Below are positions 45,832-59,183 of a DNA stretch of 64,000 bases, piece after piece (position 1 is the first letter of the stretch; each line of letters starts with the position of its first letter). The DNA is from Punctularia strigosozonata HHB-11173 SS5. Lineage: Eukaryota; Basidiomycota; Agaricomycetes; Corticiales; Punctulariaceae. The stretch spans positions 343,894 through 407,893 of the forward strand of contig NW_006767442.1 in the NCBI RefSeq assembly GCF_000264995.1, written 5' to 3'. The notes beneath the pieces are model-generated. The model was not told the origin of the DNA. It ran no database searches and saw nothing but the letters and a program-made list of their open reading frames with translations. Made by a program: the position numbers and the translations under genes.

Positions 45832-48800
45832 CTATCCTTGCTTTTCCCCATTCGTCGTCAATAGCAGGTGCTCGATGATATCATGGAGTGAATATCGATC
45901 ATCCAGGAACTTGATGGGCACCTATTGAAGATGAGATGAGTCAGATCTGACGCCGTCCGTGTATGCAGGCGGCTCAGCTCACCTCCACGCTCAGTGCCTC
46001 AACCAGAGCGCCCCGTATCTGGGCGAACGCGATGGAATCGACACCGTAGGACCCGAGACTGCAGCCCCAGTCTTTGCAGACAGATTGATAACTGAGCGAT
46101 CCTCGCTTGTAATAGATAGCTCACCTGGTTCATCATTGCTCGATCCGAGGCACTGGTCCAAGCTGGACCAGAGTGCCTTCTGTATAGCCTCCTTCGTGAT
46201 GTCTTCCTTCCTTAACCCAATGCGAGTCGTCTGAACGTCCTTCAACACCTCATCCCACAATGAATCACTGTCAGCTACTCCATCTGTTGCAAGCTGCTGT
46301 AGATCGAGCTTCGCAATCCCTTGCACCGCCATCGTCCCGTCCGGTGTGCCATTATTGGATTGCGCTCGGGTGATGATCTGAAGGACGATAGGAATGCCCT
46401 CTTCGTGTGTCACCAGTTTCACTGCCGCCTTTTCGAAACTCATGTTTGCTGTGAGCTGCGACTCCCAGGCACCGAGTTGTAGTGACAGTCCAGGAAGGCC
46501 CATGCTGTTGCGGTACGCGGCCAACGAGTCCATGAAGGAGTTCGCCGCTACATACGATAGTTGCCCTGCGGTTCCAAGTGGAACGCTGCAATCAAGCTTT
46601 CGTCAGTGCCTGCTTCAAGCTACGGTGGCAGACACTGACCTGATGCTACTCAACAATACGAATGATTTCACGTCTAACTTGGCATTAAGGCTCGCTACAT
46701 GCAGGTTCCATGCGCCTTGAACCTTGGGGAAGATCACACCCTCGAAATGCTCCCTGCTGATACTAGGGATGGTTGAATCCCTGACGGTGCCAGCGGTATG
46801 TATAATCGAGTTGATAGGCCCGAAACGCTCTGAATTCTGCAGATCCTTAAGTGTGTTGGTTAAAGCAGCAACGTCTGCCAGATCTGCCTGAATGTATTGC
46901 ACTTTGTGCGGGTGGCCAATATCGTGCAGCATCCTTTGAATCTGCACATCATCAAGCTTTAGTATGAGCATGAAAGGTATGACTGGTACTGACTACTCGG
47001 TCACTCTCCGCTCGCCTGCCGAGAACGAAAATTCCGGAGGGCGCATCCACCGTCTCCTTCACTATTTCCGTCGCTAGCGCGAGGCCAATGCTTCCTGAAC
47101 CCGTGATTATCGTACCGCCCGTCCCAAGTTTTCGTTGTTCTGAGGGGACTGGCCAGATGGGTGAAAGAACGGGACGCCGCCTCGTCCAGGAGTTGTTCTC
47201 TGCGCTTCGCCTATACACGACTAAGGAGTCACGTATTCCGGAAGTTGTGTTCAGCCTGGCGGAAACCTCGTTCCGTATATGGTAATCCAGCTCTTTGATC
47301 ACGGCCGCGTCTAGGTTGGCAGGAATATCGATTCCCCACGCTACTCTGGCGTCCAAGCCAAGCTCGCGACGCAGAACACGAACCATGCCCTGAACGGCGC
47401 TCCCGCCCAACGGTATATCATTGTCGTCGGAAAGAATGTGAGGTGCTTGCGATGGGAGACTATCCGGCCTAGGGGTCTGCTCCTCGGTGTACGCACATTC
47501 AGAGGAGATAACAACGACACCTCGAATCTGAATGAGACCTTTCGATACCAACTTCAGCAGCTGCAAAACGCTGACCCATGTCGTGACCAAAACCCCGTAT
47601 TTTGATGGCTCGCATAGGCTTGTCATGTCCAGAACCACTAATGGCTGCTTCGACGCGAATTTGGATATCAGGTTCTCCTCGGTACAGGGCATTGCATGCA
47701 TTTCGTGAGCTTGTTCTTCAAGTATGCGCCATCCTTGGGAACCCCAAGGGCGGTCCGTTATGGGAGAAATAACCACCGGCATCCAAGTAGACATTAAGCC
47801 AGTCGTGGACGGGCGACATTCTCCGGGTGACGTGGTCGGACGATAAATGAGAACATCAAAAGATGGGCTTCTTGCATGGTGATTGATATCCGTCGAGCTC
47901 GATGCAAGTGAATCGGTGTCGAATCTATACCGCCAGTTGAACATTCTAGGCTGCATCGATCCATTACCCAAAGGCGGATGAATTGCGCTTGAGGGTATCC
48001 AGGCGACCTTGTATGATTGGCATGAAACAAGGACCTCGCCTTCCATCGAGAGTACCTCGAAAGATGTAGACATCACTTTGTACTTCCTTTCGGTGGAAAT
48101 CGGAAGCCTATAGCGGCAAATGAATTCTGCAGGCAGTGACCTCCCGTTCATCTTGAAACCTTCTACGGAAGATGGGAGGAACGCGCCCTCATTACCGTCG
48201 ACACCAGGTGGAAACTCGGTCGTCAATGCTCCAAAGAAATGGAAACAGGCGTCAAGTTGGCGAATCAGGTCAGATGTGGCATCTCCTGAGGGATGTATCG
48301 TGACGTGAGCTTCTGCACGGTCGCTCCAAATTCTTCCGTCCTGGATGCTGCTGAACAAGTTTCCAAACTGTGTTTCGCGGAAGTTCGAGTATATTTGCTT
48401 TTTGTTCAAGATGCGAGCAGGACTGGTGGTTGCTGGCTGCCCATTGCGCCGGTTATATGGACTTTCGGATATCTCGCCAGCGAAACCTGAACATATAACG
48501 TCGTCCGATTGCCGCGTGGTGACGGAGACGGAACCATTCGTTGCGAATAGCATTAGCACCGCGTCACCGACCTGCTCCACAATCATGGGCTTATGAAACT
48601 GCAGAGATTTGAGCGCCATCGCTGGATTATGAGGTGATAAAGCGAGTAAAGCAACAAGCGCCGCCCCGGGCAACACCCGTCGACCCTGTATGCGATGATC
48701 GTCTAGTAGTTCGTAGAGGCCAGCGTCGATGGTCCTATCATCGCTCAGGCTAGTCGGGACGGGCAAGGTGGTGAATTGCCCGTGTCCATTGCGCGATGGC

Positions 48801-51800
48801 CGCACAGATGGATAGAACCACTTCTTTTGCCATGAGTACGTAGGCAACTCGGTCTTCAAATATGCGACACCGCGTTCCGAGTAGAGACGCGCGAAGTCCA
48901 CATCCACGCCTTGTTGATGTAAGACCGCGAGCGCCCTCAGCATTGCAAATGTCTGGTCCTTGCCCTCTTTGGCGCAGGATCCAATGACCATCTTGTCCGC
49001 AGAAATTGAGTCCAGCGTGGAAGAAGACGCGAGTATGAATGGTTGTGGGCCGACGTCAACCAGAACAGTTGGAGCGGATGCTTTTCGCAGAGCTCTGAAG
49101 GCGTCACTGAAGCGCACAGGTTGTGCAGCATGGTTGACCTATGAGACGTGAATATATGCGCTACACGTCGGTTTTCGTCGACTCACCCAAAATTCTGTAT
49201 CGAGCCTCTGATCATGACCGACAAGGCCCCCTAAGTAAGACGAATAATATGGAATCGAGGGCGATCCCAGTTCAGCCTCATGATTCGCTAGCCACTTTTG
49301 GATTGCAGGTAGCGAGAACGAGATGCATGGGCTATGGAATCCTTGTTTGACCTTCAGAAGAATGTTTTTCACACCAGATGCCTCGGCGATTCGAAGCAAA
49401 CGTTCCAGCGCCGATCGTTTCCCCGAAACAACGTGGTTCTGCTCTGAGTTATAAACCGAGATAGTGATTTCATCCGTTAGGTCAGATTCTCGGATCAGAG
49501 TTTTGACCGTTTCTTCGGAAGTGAACAATGCTGCCATCGCTCCGCGTTCCGGAGTATCGTGATCCATGGCCGCTGACCGAGCTATAATGAACCGCACGGC
49601 CCCTTCAAACGAGAGCGCGCCAGCAACGACTATAGTAGAATGAACGAGTGCTCGCGGGGAATAGTTACGTCTACATACCAGAAGCGGCAATCTCTCCGAC
49701 GCTGTGTCCAATAACACCTTGAGCGCTGATTCCAATGCTCTGCAGCCAGGTGGATACCGCATATTGATACAAGAATATGCAGACAGGGGCTATATCGGTG
49801 CTGTCGAGCGAATGCTCTGTATCTTGCGACTCCTCGAGTAGCAAGGCGCGAAAATCGACGGAGAGTAAGCTAGACGCCTTTGCACAAGCCTCCAGGATTA
49901 TTTCTCGGTACCCGGAGAAGGCACAAAGAGCTCTGGCCATCCCAGGATATTGTGAACCCTGTCCTGGGAACGCGTGGACCACTTGGAGTCCCTGTCTGCA
50001 AGAAGCAAGCGTAACTGAATCGGCTGCATCTTGAAGTTGGCGACGTAAATTGGAAACAGAGGTCGCCACACAGCAAAACCTGTGGCGATAATGTTCTCGT
50101 CCGATGCACGTGGTATAGCACACATCTTCGAAGAATTCCTCCGGAGTATGGGCTAGATAAGAGATGTACTTGAAGATAAGATCTCTAAGAGCGGCGCCTG
50201 TCTTCGCACTAACGGCAAAGATCATATATTGTGGACGTTGTGGTGCTGAACCTTGTGCGCGGCGCTGTTCATTAGCTTGTTCCAGCACAGCAGCAGCTAT
50301 GGTACCTGCGAAGCCGTACGCCCTATGAATCTTCAGCAAGGGGGTCAATACATGAGCAACAAAAGACTCACAAGACAAGGCCCCGAGATGGGCCCGAATC
50401 GTGCCTGAGAGAAACGGTACGCGCAGGGATACGTAATGGTACCGCATTGCAATTTATGCCACGGTTGAGATTCCCTTCGGTGAGGTGAACCAAGCCCGGG
50501 ACGGTGCGGTGCTTGAAGGACAAAAGTGTCTTTACGACACCTACTAAGCCAGCGACGCTCTCAGTGTGTCCGACACACGATTTCGCCGCGCCGACGATCA
50601 AAGGAGATCGAAGTTCATGAGAGCCGGCAAAGACTTCGTTGATCGCCTGGATTTCTATGATATCACCGAGCCGAGTCCCGGTACCGTGCGCCTCGACCAA
50701 ACTGGAGGCGTTGATCAGCAATTAGTCGTCGAATGTCTTATCACATACTTACTGCAAGTCGGAAGGTTGTAGCCCTGCTTTTGACAGCACATTTCTCTGC
50801 AGAGTAACCTGTGATTTCGCACTTGGAGCGATAAGACCTTGTGTACGGCCGTTATGCTGTACTGCCGTGCTCTTGATCACACCAAGGATTGTATCTCCAT
50901 CACGAACAGCAGCAGATCGAGTCTTCAGTATCAAGGAAACGGCTCCTTCGGAGGGAACGTAGCCGTCCGCCTCCTCGGTAAATGTGGCGCAACGCCCTCC
51001 TGGGGATGTCATGCGCTGGGCGGAGAGGAACCTAGCAAGGTCTTCCGTTGAACGTCTTTATACAGGACGGGCTGTAATTTCTTACCCAAGAATTCCTGGC
51101 CTACGAAGATACTTAAGCGCCGCGGTCACCTTACTCTCATAGAGTACTCACCAAACGTGGGTGTTTACGCCGCATACCAGCGCACTATCGCCATCACCGC
51201 TCTGCAAATACTGAACCGCTAAGTCTAATGGTCAATAGTAGATCGGCAGCGCTCAGTCATGGTCACGTACCGTGGTCAAGTGCGACTAGGCCGCCACTGC
51301 AAGCCGTGTCAATTGTTACTGAAGGCCCGTGCAGGTCGAGAAGGCTGACAACAATGACATAAGCAGTCGCTATAGGAATAGGTGCTGGAGCAGACGCACT
51401 AGCTAAGTCTGCCGCAGGCAGTACTGTTGGCGATGCCTTGGCCGTAGAACCGGTTATATACTGAAGAGAATGGGCTCAGTTCTTGTCGATGTGCAATACA
51501 TAACCACGTACTATTGAAGCCTCCTTCAGCGAATAGAAGATGAGAATAGCCGTCATCCGGGCCAGTAGCCACCCAAACTCCCATATTCGAGCCTTTAACT
51601 TGCGATACAGGTATATTCGCATTTTCAAATGCTTCGAATGCAGTTTCGAGTGCTAGACGGACGGACGGAGAAACCGATAACGCCTCAGACGCGGATATAC
51701 CAAAAAAAGATGCATCAAAGCTTTCGATATCCACGAAGCCCGCTCGATCCAGGGTTACATCACCTGGCTTCTCGACGGTAGGACAGTAGAAGCTTGCGTG

Positions 51801-54145
51801 GTCCCACCGATGCGGCGGTATGGGGGTCATGATGTCCTTTCGGCGCTCAATCAATGCCTGCCATAGCTTGTGCGACGTGTCGAGACCACCAGGAAGGCGG
51901 ACAGCCTGGCCAACAATAACGACTTCAATAGAGGATTGATTATATTGTCTGCTGCTTGCACGGATGTCGTGGGACAACGCAGAGTGAGGCGCCAGGGCGC
52001 CGACGACGGCCGTCGTGAGGGCGAGAACATTGATATGGTCGTGACATGTCGATAAAGGCAACGTTAGTTGAAACCGCTCGTTCAGCGCGTTCACCGCAGC
52101 GACCGCCATGAGCGAGTCCATGCCCAGCTGTGGATATGATTCAGTCCATGTCATGATCACAGAGGGAAGATCAAGTACTTCTGCGAACGTGCAGTTCTGG
52201 TCGGCCTCTAACGCGTCTCTCTCTACGCCTAAAATGCCACTGATAACGGTGATGACCGTCTGGCGGACGTCATCCATTGCAGGTGCTTGCTGATTATGTT
52301 TATCACGTCCGGCCACTTGACCGAAGTTGTCCACCAATCTATCTTGATACAGCCGACGAAGCTTCTTGCGGAATAACATCCCTTTCTTCGTCAGTGGCAG
52401 TCGTTCGTCGCCTTCGAGTATCAGGATCCGGCGTGGTGTGATGCGCAGAGGAGGCGGTAAATCACGGTTTATGACACCTATGGCACGCATGATATCGCCT
52501 CGATCTCCACTACCGGTGTCAGGCTCGATGATGGCACAAACATGTCGAGAGGTGGCGCCTAGGAACCGATCGCCAACCACACAGGACCGGGAAATGCCAG
52601 CAGAGCCGTCCAGCTGTCGCTCGATTGTTCTTGGATCAAATTGTTCTCCGGATAAGAGCTGAATATATTCCTCCTTGCGACCTTCCCAAGTGTATCGACC
52701 GTCCGTAAACGAATATATATCTCCTGTGCTAAAGGTGATATATCCTTCATCATCTCCACGGAAAGCCGTACTATCATGATTTAGATAGCCGCGGCTGATG
52801 AGACGACTTCGAATCAGGAGTTCACCTCCTGTGATACGCTATGAACTCCCGCTCATGACGGAACAACTCAATGACTGACTGGTGGTTCTTCCATCACTCT
52901 GCGGATCGAGAAGCGTGAGCTGAGCATCCGCTATAAGTTTATCCTCCATCCGCCAGCCCGCATCCATGCAATCGACTAAACGACCGTGGAAAAGAGGACC
53001 TATGCAGGAGTTGAATGAGGTGATTGGCCCAGCTGGACTATATATGCTTACCTCCCAACTCTGTTGAGCCTATCCCGATCACTAGGTTCAACCTCAATCT
53101 TGTGCACCATTGCAGGAGCTGAGAATTGCATTTCGCCCCTCCACATATGATAACCTGGTATCGTCGGAGAGCATTCTGAATCTCAGACCTTCTTTGGCTG
53201 CGAAATGCTTCGCACGTAGCCATGACACCCTCAAGAACCCACGGGACAGCTGCTAATGCGGTTCCTCGTGTCCGAACAATTGCATCCGCTAAGCGATGTG
53301 GTATGTCTCCGCCAGCCATCGTTTCGTCATATAAGTCCGGAAGTCGATAAGTCGAGGGTGTCAGAGCAAAGACGTAACAGCCGCCTGTTAGGATGGTGTG
53401 TGTACCGATGTCATGCGATATACCCATAATATGCGTCCAGGGCGACCATCCCAGGACTCGCAATCGAGCAAAATCGTTGTCCGGATAATTGCGACGAAGC
53501 CAGGAAAGTTGGGATATGCAACCCGCATAGATCGAGCGGTGTGACAGCGGAACGGCCTTCAGGTTGGAGACGGAGGATGCGGAAGAAGTGAAGACATATA
53601 GCCCAATATTCTCCGGAGGGCGATGCACGGGAGGCGGCGTGAGTTTCTTGGGGCCATACTGGCGGATCAATGCAGGGATCGTACTTCCCTCGAGAGCGAA
53701 GGCGCGGAGCGGGATATTATGAGCTAACAACAGAGATCAGAGGGAGCAGGGTCGAGAGGAGTTTGATCCATGGCGTACATCTTGCAATTTTCTGAACCCT
53801 TGCGTCCGTCTCCGGAACTACGACACATTGCGGCCCAATGTTTGTAAGCATCCCACTAATGAGCTCGTCCGGGGCATGATGGTCCAGAGGCGCCACTATG
53901 CCGCCGAGGAGCCACACAGAAAGTATCACCGCGAGGACATACGGATGGTTCTCGCTGAGTATGGCCACAGTAGGTGTCGGTCCATAGTCTCGTTCGAGTT
54001 CTTCCGCCAGAATGCAGCACACTGAGAGCATATCTTGATATGTAAGGCTATCGGGCCCACATTCCGCCATTGGTAGTAAGGCGCATTCCTCGGAGAGACA
54101 TGTTTCGATCCAGGCATCCACGAGTGTCGCAGGCTTCTTCGACAT
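45832..54145 (-). CDS. Polyketide synthase, order A-ACP-KS-AT-DH-KR-ACP
   Basis: A large multi-exon gene with about 20 short introns, estimated at 2,300-2,500 residues. From the N-terminus: an adenylate-forming domain (54145 to about 52300; FTSSASSVSNLKAVPLSHR, IGIGSTELG, LPLTKKGMLFRKKL); a carrier domain with GMDSLMAV (about 52120); a ketosynthase with DTACSGG (Cys codon 51299-51301), VEAHGTGT and GHTES; an acyltransferase with FPGQGSQ and GHSVGE (about 49690); a dehydratase with DDHRIQGRRVLPGAA (about 48680-48710); a ketoreductase with GGTIITGSGSIG (about 47110) and SYVAANSF; and a terminal carrier with GSYGVDSIAF (about 46040). The last exon ends EHLLLTTNGEKQG at 45832. No methyltransferase, enoylreductase or thioesterase was found, so release must need another protein. 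The start is the first ATG (MSKKPATLVDAW). All active-site residues seen are intact. Confidence 0.88.
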
Positions 54146-55704
54146 CAAACCAGACCTGCGGAGGAGAGCGATCAACAGAGGGGAGGGATTCGGATAGCAT
54201 CACAGCTGCACATACATAAGAGCGAGCGCGCTCATTCTCAGGACCGCGGCTAAGTTACATCTCGTCAGCCACAGACGAATGCGGGATCAAATTTGGAGAC
54301 GAACTGATGAACGTTCTCGCCCCAGTCCATCGGTCTTGGCTCAGATTTACGAGTGGTCAGCAAACGTGACATGAAGTGATGCTAAGACCCCCTTAAGTAA
54401 ACTGATTTTGTTCAGGGGCAGATTGATGAATGTCACGTCATGGTAGGTAGGTAGGTAGGTATANNNNNNNNNNNNNNNNNNNNNNNNNNNNNNNNNNNNN
54501 NNNNNNNNNNNNNNNNNNNNNNNNNNNNNNNNNNNNNNNNNNNNNNNNNNNNNNNNNNNNNNNNNNNNNNNNNNNNNNNNNNNNNNNNNNNNNNNNNNNN
54601 NNNNNNNNNNNNNNNNNNNNNNNNNNNNNNNNNNNNNNNNNNNNNNNNNNNNNNNNNNNNNNNNNNNNNNNNNNNNNNNNNNNNNNNNNNNNNNNNNNNN
54701 NNNNNNNNNNNNNNNNNNNNNNNNNNNNNNNNNNNNNNNNNNNNNNNNNNNNNNNNNNNNNNNNNNNNNNNNNNNNNNNNNNNGACAGCGGAACGGCCTT
54801 CAGGTTGGAGACGGAGGATGCGGAAGAAGTGAAGACATATAGCCCAATATTCTCCGGAGGGCGATGCACGGGAGGCGGCGTGAGTTTCTTGGGGCCATAC
54901 TGGCGGATCAATGCAGGGATCGTACTTCCCTCGAGAGCGAAGGCGCGGAGCGGGATATTATGAGCTAACAACAGAGATCAGAGGGAGCAGGGTCGAGAGG
55001 AGTTTGATCCATGGCGTACATCTTGCAATTTTCTGAACCCTTGCGTCCGTCTCCGGAACTACGACACATTGCGGCCCAATGTTTGTAAGCATCCCACTAA
55101 TGAGCTCGTCCGGGGCATGATGGTCCAGAGGCGCCACTATGCCGCCGAGGAGCCACACAGAAAGTATCACCGCGAGGACATACGGATGGTTCTCGCTGAG
55201 TATGGCCACAGTAGGTGTCGGTCCATAGTCTCGTTCGAGTTCTTCCGCCAGAATGCAGCACACTGAGAGCATATCTTGATATGTAAGGCTATCGGGCCCA
55301 CATTCCGCCATTGGTAGTAAGGCGCATTCCTCGGAGAGACATGTTTCGATCCAGGCATCCACGAGTGTCGCAGGCTTCTTCGACATCAAACCAGACCTGC
55401 GGAGGAGAGCGATCAACAGAGGGGAGGGATTCGGATAGCATCACAGCTGCACATACATAAGAGCGAGCGCGCTCATTCTCAGGACCGCGGCTAAGTTACA
55501 TCTCGTCAGCCACAGACGAATGCGGGATCAAATTTGGAGACGAACTGATGAACGTTCTCGCCCCAGTCCATCGGTCTTGGCTCAGATTTACGAGTGGTCA
55601 GCAAACGTGACATGAAGTGATGCTAAGACCCCCTTAAGTAAACTGATTTTGTTCAGGGGCAGATTGATGAATGTCACGTCATGGTAGGTAGGTAGGTAGG
55701 TATA
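53543..55704. repeat. Exact 921-bp direct duplication around an assembly gap
   Basis: Bases 53543-54463 and 54784-55704 appear identical, offset 1,241 bp, and a run of 320 N (54464-54783) lies exactly between them. The first copy ends in the (GGTA)n tract right at the gap. This is the pattern produced when two overlapping contig ends are scaffolded without being merged, so the true genome probably has one copy and no gap. Confidence 0.85.
54784..55386 (-). pseudogene. Second copy of the polyketide synthase 5' end (probable assembly duplicate)
   Basis: Contains the same ATG (55386), first exon, first intron and start of exon 2 as the gene at 54145, then runs into the gap. It should not be counted as a second gene. 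If the duplication is false, the real promoter of the synthase lies in the sequence right of 55386. Confidence 0.8.
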
Positions 55705-55818
55705 TTTCCGGCGCGGTCCCAACAGCGGAACAACCGGTTGCCGCACCGCACGCCAGTACGTGCGGCTTGGCGCACACAGTGCATCCACGGTTCCCGTGAG
55801 CTGTATAACAGCCGGTCT
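55682..55818 (+). repeat. Dispersed repeat, copy 2, with a (GGTA)n end
   Basis: Begins with tggtaggtaggtaggtagg, then ttccggcgcggtcccaa, and ends cacggttcccgtgagctgta. Nearly the same as 37112-37240 over its length. The first bases of the same repeat are also present at 54441-54463, where the assembly breaks. Confidence 0.75.
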
Positions 55819-56084
55819 GTGAAGGTTTTCCCCTCTCAGGCTCCTTCTGTACGCGACTGTCAGTGGTCACAACATTTTCTCGGGAGTCTTACGCGTTCAA
55901 AACAGCAATAAAAGGTTGATGAATGTTAAAGTGACTGCGATTAACCATGGATCAATAATCGACCGACATGAACGTTCTGCGGAATTGGATTACGTCAGCG
56001 GAATTCCTATTGCGATCGGGATTGAGCCAAGGCTGCCAACCTGTGATCCACTCTGACCGGAGGAGCCGCAAAGCGGTGCAAACC

Positions 56085-59000
56085 TCATACTTTCAGCAAG
56101 GTAAGCACCCTGAGTGGATCAGAGCCCCCTCCTTCCAAACCGCCTAATACAGCCTGTCTCACTGCTTGTAGATAATCCCCGAGCCGTCTACCAGGCTGAC
56201 TCGTGAAGTCTTCATAGAGTTTATAACGCGAGTCCGCAACCGTGATCGCAAGCTGCAATGCGTGCTTGAGATTTCTGAAGCGTTGTTGGCAACTGAGCTA
56301 CGAAGCGAGAGATCTGACGATTGATGTGCTCACGTTGGAATCTCGTGACGAGAATTGAACAATATCGCGTGGAGGCGGAGTATAAGATCAGGAACGTAGA
56401 TTTGTCGGATACGGATGAGGTCGCGTCGCCGCCGGTCGCCTGTGTGACATCGCCATCAGATGAGGGGGAATATCGATGGACATGACGAACCTTGAGTATC
56501 AAGTACGTTTGATACCAGCCATTCCGTTGTTAGCAGCTTGAGGAACTGCTCTCTCGCTTGTTCAACGATCGCCTGTGAAAACTAGTCAATGTCGCCGCAG
56601 GAGAATATGCGATGCCCGTACTTTATAGTCACTCATCCACGTTGTCCTGAGATCGCGGCTCATTTGCCGGGGGTCGGAAGCTTCAAAGTCAGCCACTTTC
56701 TCCGATGCCTGCCATACAGAGAACAATTGTCGGTAGCAGTAATATTCGTCGGTGCATTCCTCCGGTTCCCTGATGGAGGCAAGCTCCGCGGGCAACGCTG
56801 TCAACAAAACGCGGGCAATCTGAATCTTGCCGGCCGCTGCGGAGCGTAGAAGAAGTGATCATGAGATGCAAAGCGCGAGCGATCGGAAGTTAACCTCAAA
56901 GGGTAGGAAGACGAACCTAAGAAGTACCGCAGTATTACGTTCGCTTGTTCCAGCGCGGTAGGATATGTGGAATCCAAAAACGTTGTCCACTCGATTGATC
57001 GCAGTAGCAATACCTCCTCTTGATTCGGATGTTCTGTCCTCTGAGAAACCTGCGGCAGCGCGCCTTTCGCGGGCGGCAGGGTCTTTAGTGCCCGGTCAAT
57101 GGTCCGTTCCGCCGTAGCGATCGCTACTCGTTCGATATCGAGACCGTGTTCCCTAGCCCTTGTAAGCGCCAGCCGGCGCTCGTCGACGTCCACAGCAAGC
57201 TCCAGGGACGCAAGGAACTCGGCGTATCGCTCCACAGCGTTGTCTCCGAGAGCGCCGGCGTACATTGCGATGAGGTCGCGTTGACCAGCAGCCTATAGAC
57301 TGACGTTCAGCAAGGAGCGTGGTATGATGTCAAGATACCGAACCTCAAGAACTCGGAGGTAAGACTCGAGGATCACTTGAGTCGCCATTGGGGGCGTCGG
57401 GATATCTATGAGTCGGAGGAAGAGCGCAAGGTGAGCAAAGAAACGGCTCAAAGACGGGAACCTGTTAGAAGTGTGAGCGAATGAGTCAAAAGATTCGTCG
57501 GCCCCAAGGAGCTTACTCCGGAGAAGATTGGTCGTGAGTGCCATCTTGGAGACCTTGCGCAAACCCTTCTAACAGGTCGTCCGTCCGGTCCAGGATGATA
57601 TGCAGCTGTGATATATGCAATGCATGATCTGCTGGAGCCCTGCCCTCAGCGCCGTCAGAGGCGACCTTAAGACTGACGGGCAGGAGTGAGCTCGTACCCT
57701 TCCTGCACCGATACACTCCTCAAAGCATCCAACGTTTCTCGGACTTCTCGTTCCCACTCCTCTTGCTCCCGTTCTTCCTCATCCGCGTCAGGTTCCTGCA
57801 ACCATACGGCAGAGTCTACCCATTCCAATCCTGCCTTGTTCGGATTCTCCCAGAAGCCTGCGCCCATCCAAACAACCGAGCGTCAGACGTGACGTGGGAG
57901 AAGGGGAAGGGCGCGAACGTACCTAAGCGCAGCATCTCTGCGCTCTGCTTCTCTTCGCACATGATGCTGACCTGCGCCCATAAATAATCTTCCCATGTTC
58001 GGCAGGCAATTTTAAGTATGTTGTATGTCTGGGGAGACGGGGCGAGCGCAGCATATAGTACGCGTTCTTGATCTGGAAGCGCAGTCTGGAGGGACAGTCA
58101 AACACCATCAAATGGCACAGGAGGGTGAACGCACGTTGAGGGCGGCCCGCGTACATGTAGACTTCCACAATCGCCGGCGTCTGTTCCCTTTCCAAGCGTC
58201 TGAAGCTTCACCGACGTCCATCGTATCATTCCTTCGTCCATTGTTGGCTGTGGAGTGTAATGGTCAATCCTCGTGTAAAAGGCATGATGCAACAACTCAG
58301 ACATAGGGCATCCCAAGAGAACAGCAGAGAGCCTCGGATGGTTCCGGCTCTCCAGGGTTGATCCACGCGCCTACAAAGGTCGACGGCGTCCTCTAGTCTT
58401 CCTCCTCGCAAACAGGCGTACAAAGCCTGGGCAAGTGCTTTGTCGTAATTCTGCCCGCGCACCAGTGATTTAGGCATCTACGTTTACGGCAGGGTTCAAT
58501 GTAGACGTACCGCATCCTCGCTCGCGACTTTCCTGTCTTTCTCCCTGTTCCCAGCGTCCGGGTCCATCTCCCTTACCAGCCCGTCCCCCGCCAGCCTCCG
58601 ACCTGTCCTCAGATTCTGCATCACGCTCGCTTTAGTAAATTTCCAGTAACCGGTTGTGGCGCCCGGATCCGGAGGCGGTGGCGCGGTGTCTTGCAACCAT
58701 TCTCTGACTTGAACGAGCTGAGAGAGGAGAGGCGAAGACGCCAGTATCGCCTGGGCAAGCGTGGAGGTTGGCGTGTACGGGTTAGTGCGAAGGAGTGCAC
58801 GCGGGGAAGGCGCAGGAGTGTGTTCCGTTTTGCGCTCTCTACGGGACAGTGAGTGTGGTGAATGCACAATGAAAGAGCGAAGCTTACGCCATGAGCAACT
58901 GGAGCAATGCCCACGTATTGCTCTCTAGTCGCAGCATGGCAGGGTCGGTGTCTGCCATCCTATGCACGCTTGGGTTGAGTTCTAGGTCCTCTAGCCTAAT

Positions 59001-59183
59001 GGTGGTTGAGTGTACAATCCAGTGACTATTCCAGTGAGACGAGGTTGCGTACTGTTCCTCGCATAACTTTTGCAGGCGCGGTGCAAAACCGGATTCAGGA
59101 TCCAGTATTGCAGCAAGGTCATCTTTCATAGACTGGCATAATGCCAGCACTTGAGCACAGGACGCGTAAAACGCGTCGGTCAT
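56085..59183 (-). CDS. NUP84: Nuclear pore protein Nup84/Nup107
   Basis: A multi-exon gene of the Nup84/Nup107 family, an alpha-helical scaffold of the Y-shaped nuclear pore subcomplex. Visible blocks in order: MTDAFYASCAQVLALCQSM at the start (59183), RLESNTWALLQLLMA, REWLQDTAPPPP, ALAQALYACLRGGRLEDAVD, CRRVDQPWRAGTIRGSLLF, YAEFLASLELAVDVDERRLA, IARVLLTALPAELASIREPE, LTTEWLVSNVLDTQ, RRDLIRIRQIYVPDLILRLH and the end RYKLYEDFTSQPGRRLGDYL with stop at 56085. Typical introns include 58496-58440 (gtacgt) and 56320-56260 (gtgagc). The R-x5-P-W-R (DLCRRxDQPWRA) block is diagnostic. The central exons, about 57290-58300, were not traced base by base. Confidence 0.85.

Noticed and set aside
54958-55416. 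A second polyketide-synthase or adenylating gene
   Set aside because: Appears identical to 53717-54175 and bordered by N; best explained as an unmerged assembly overlap.
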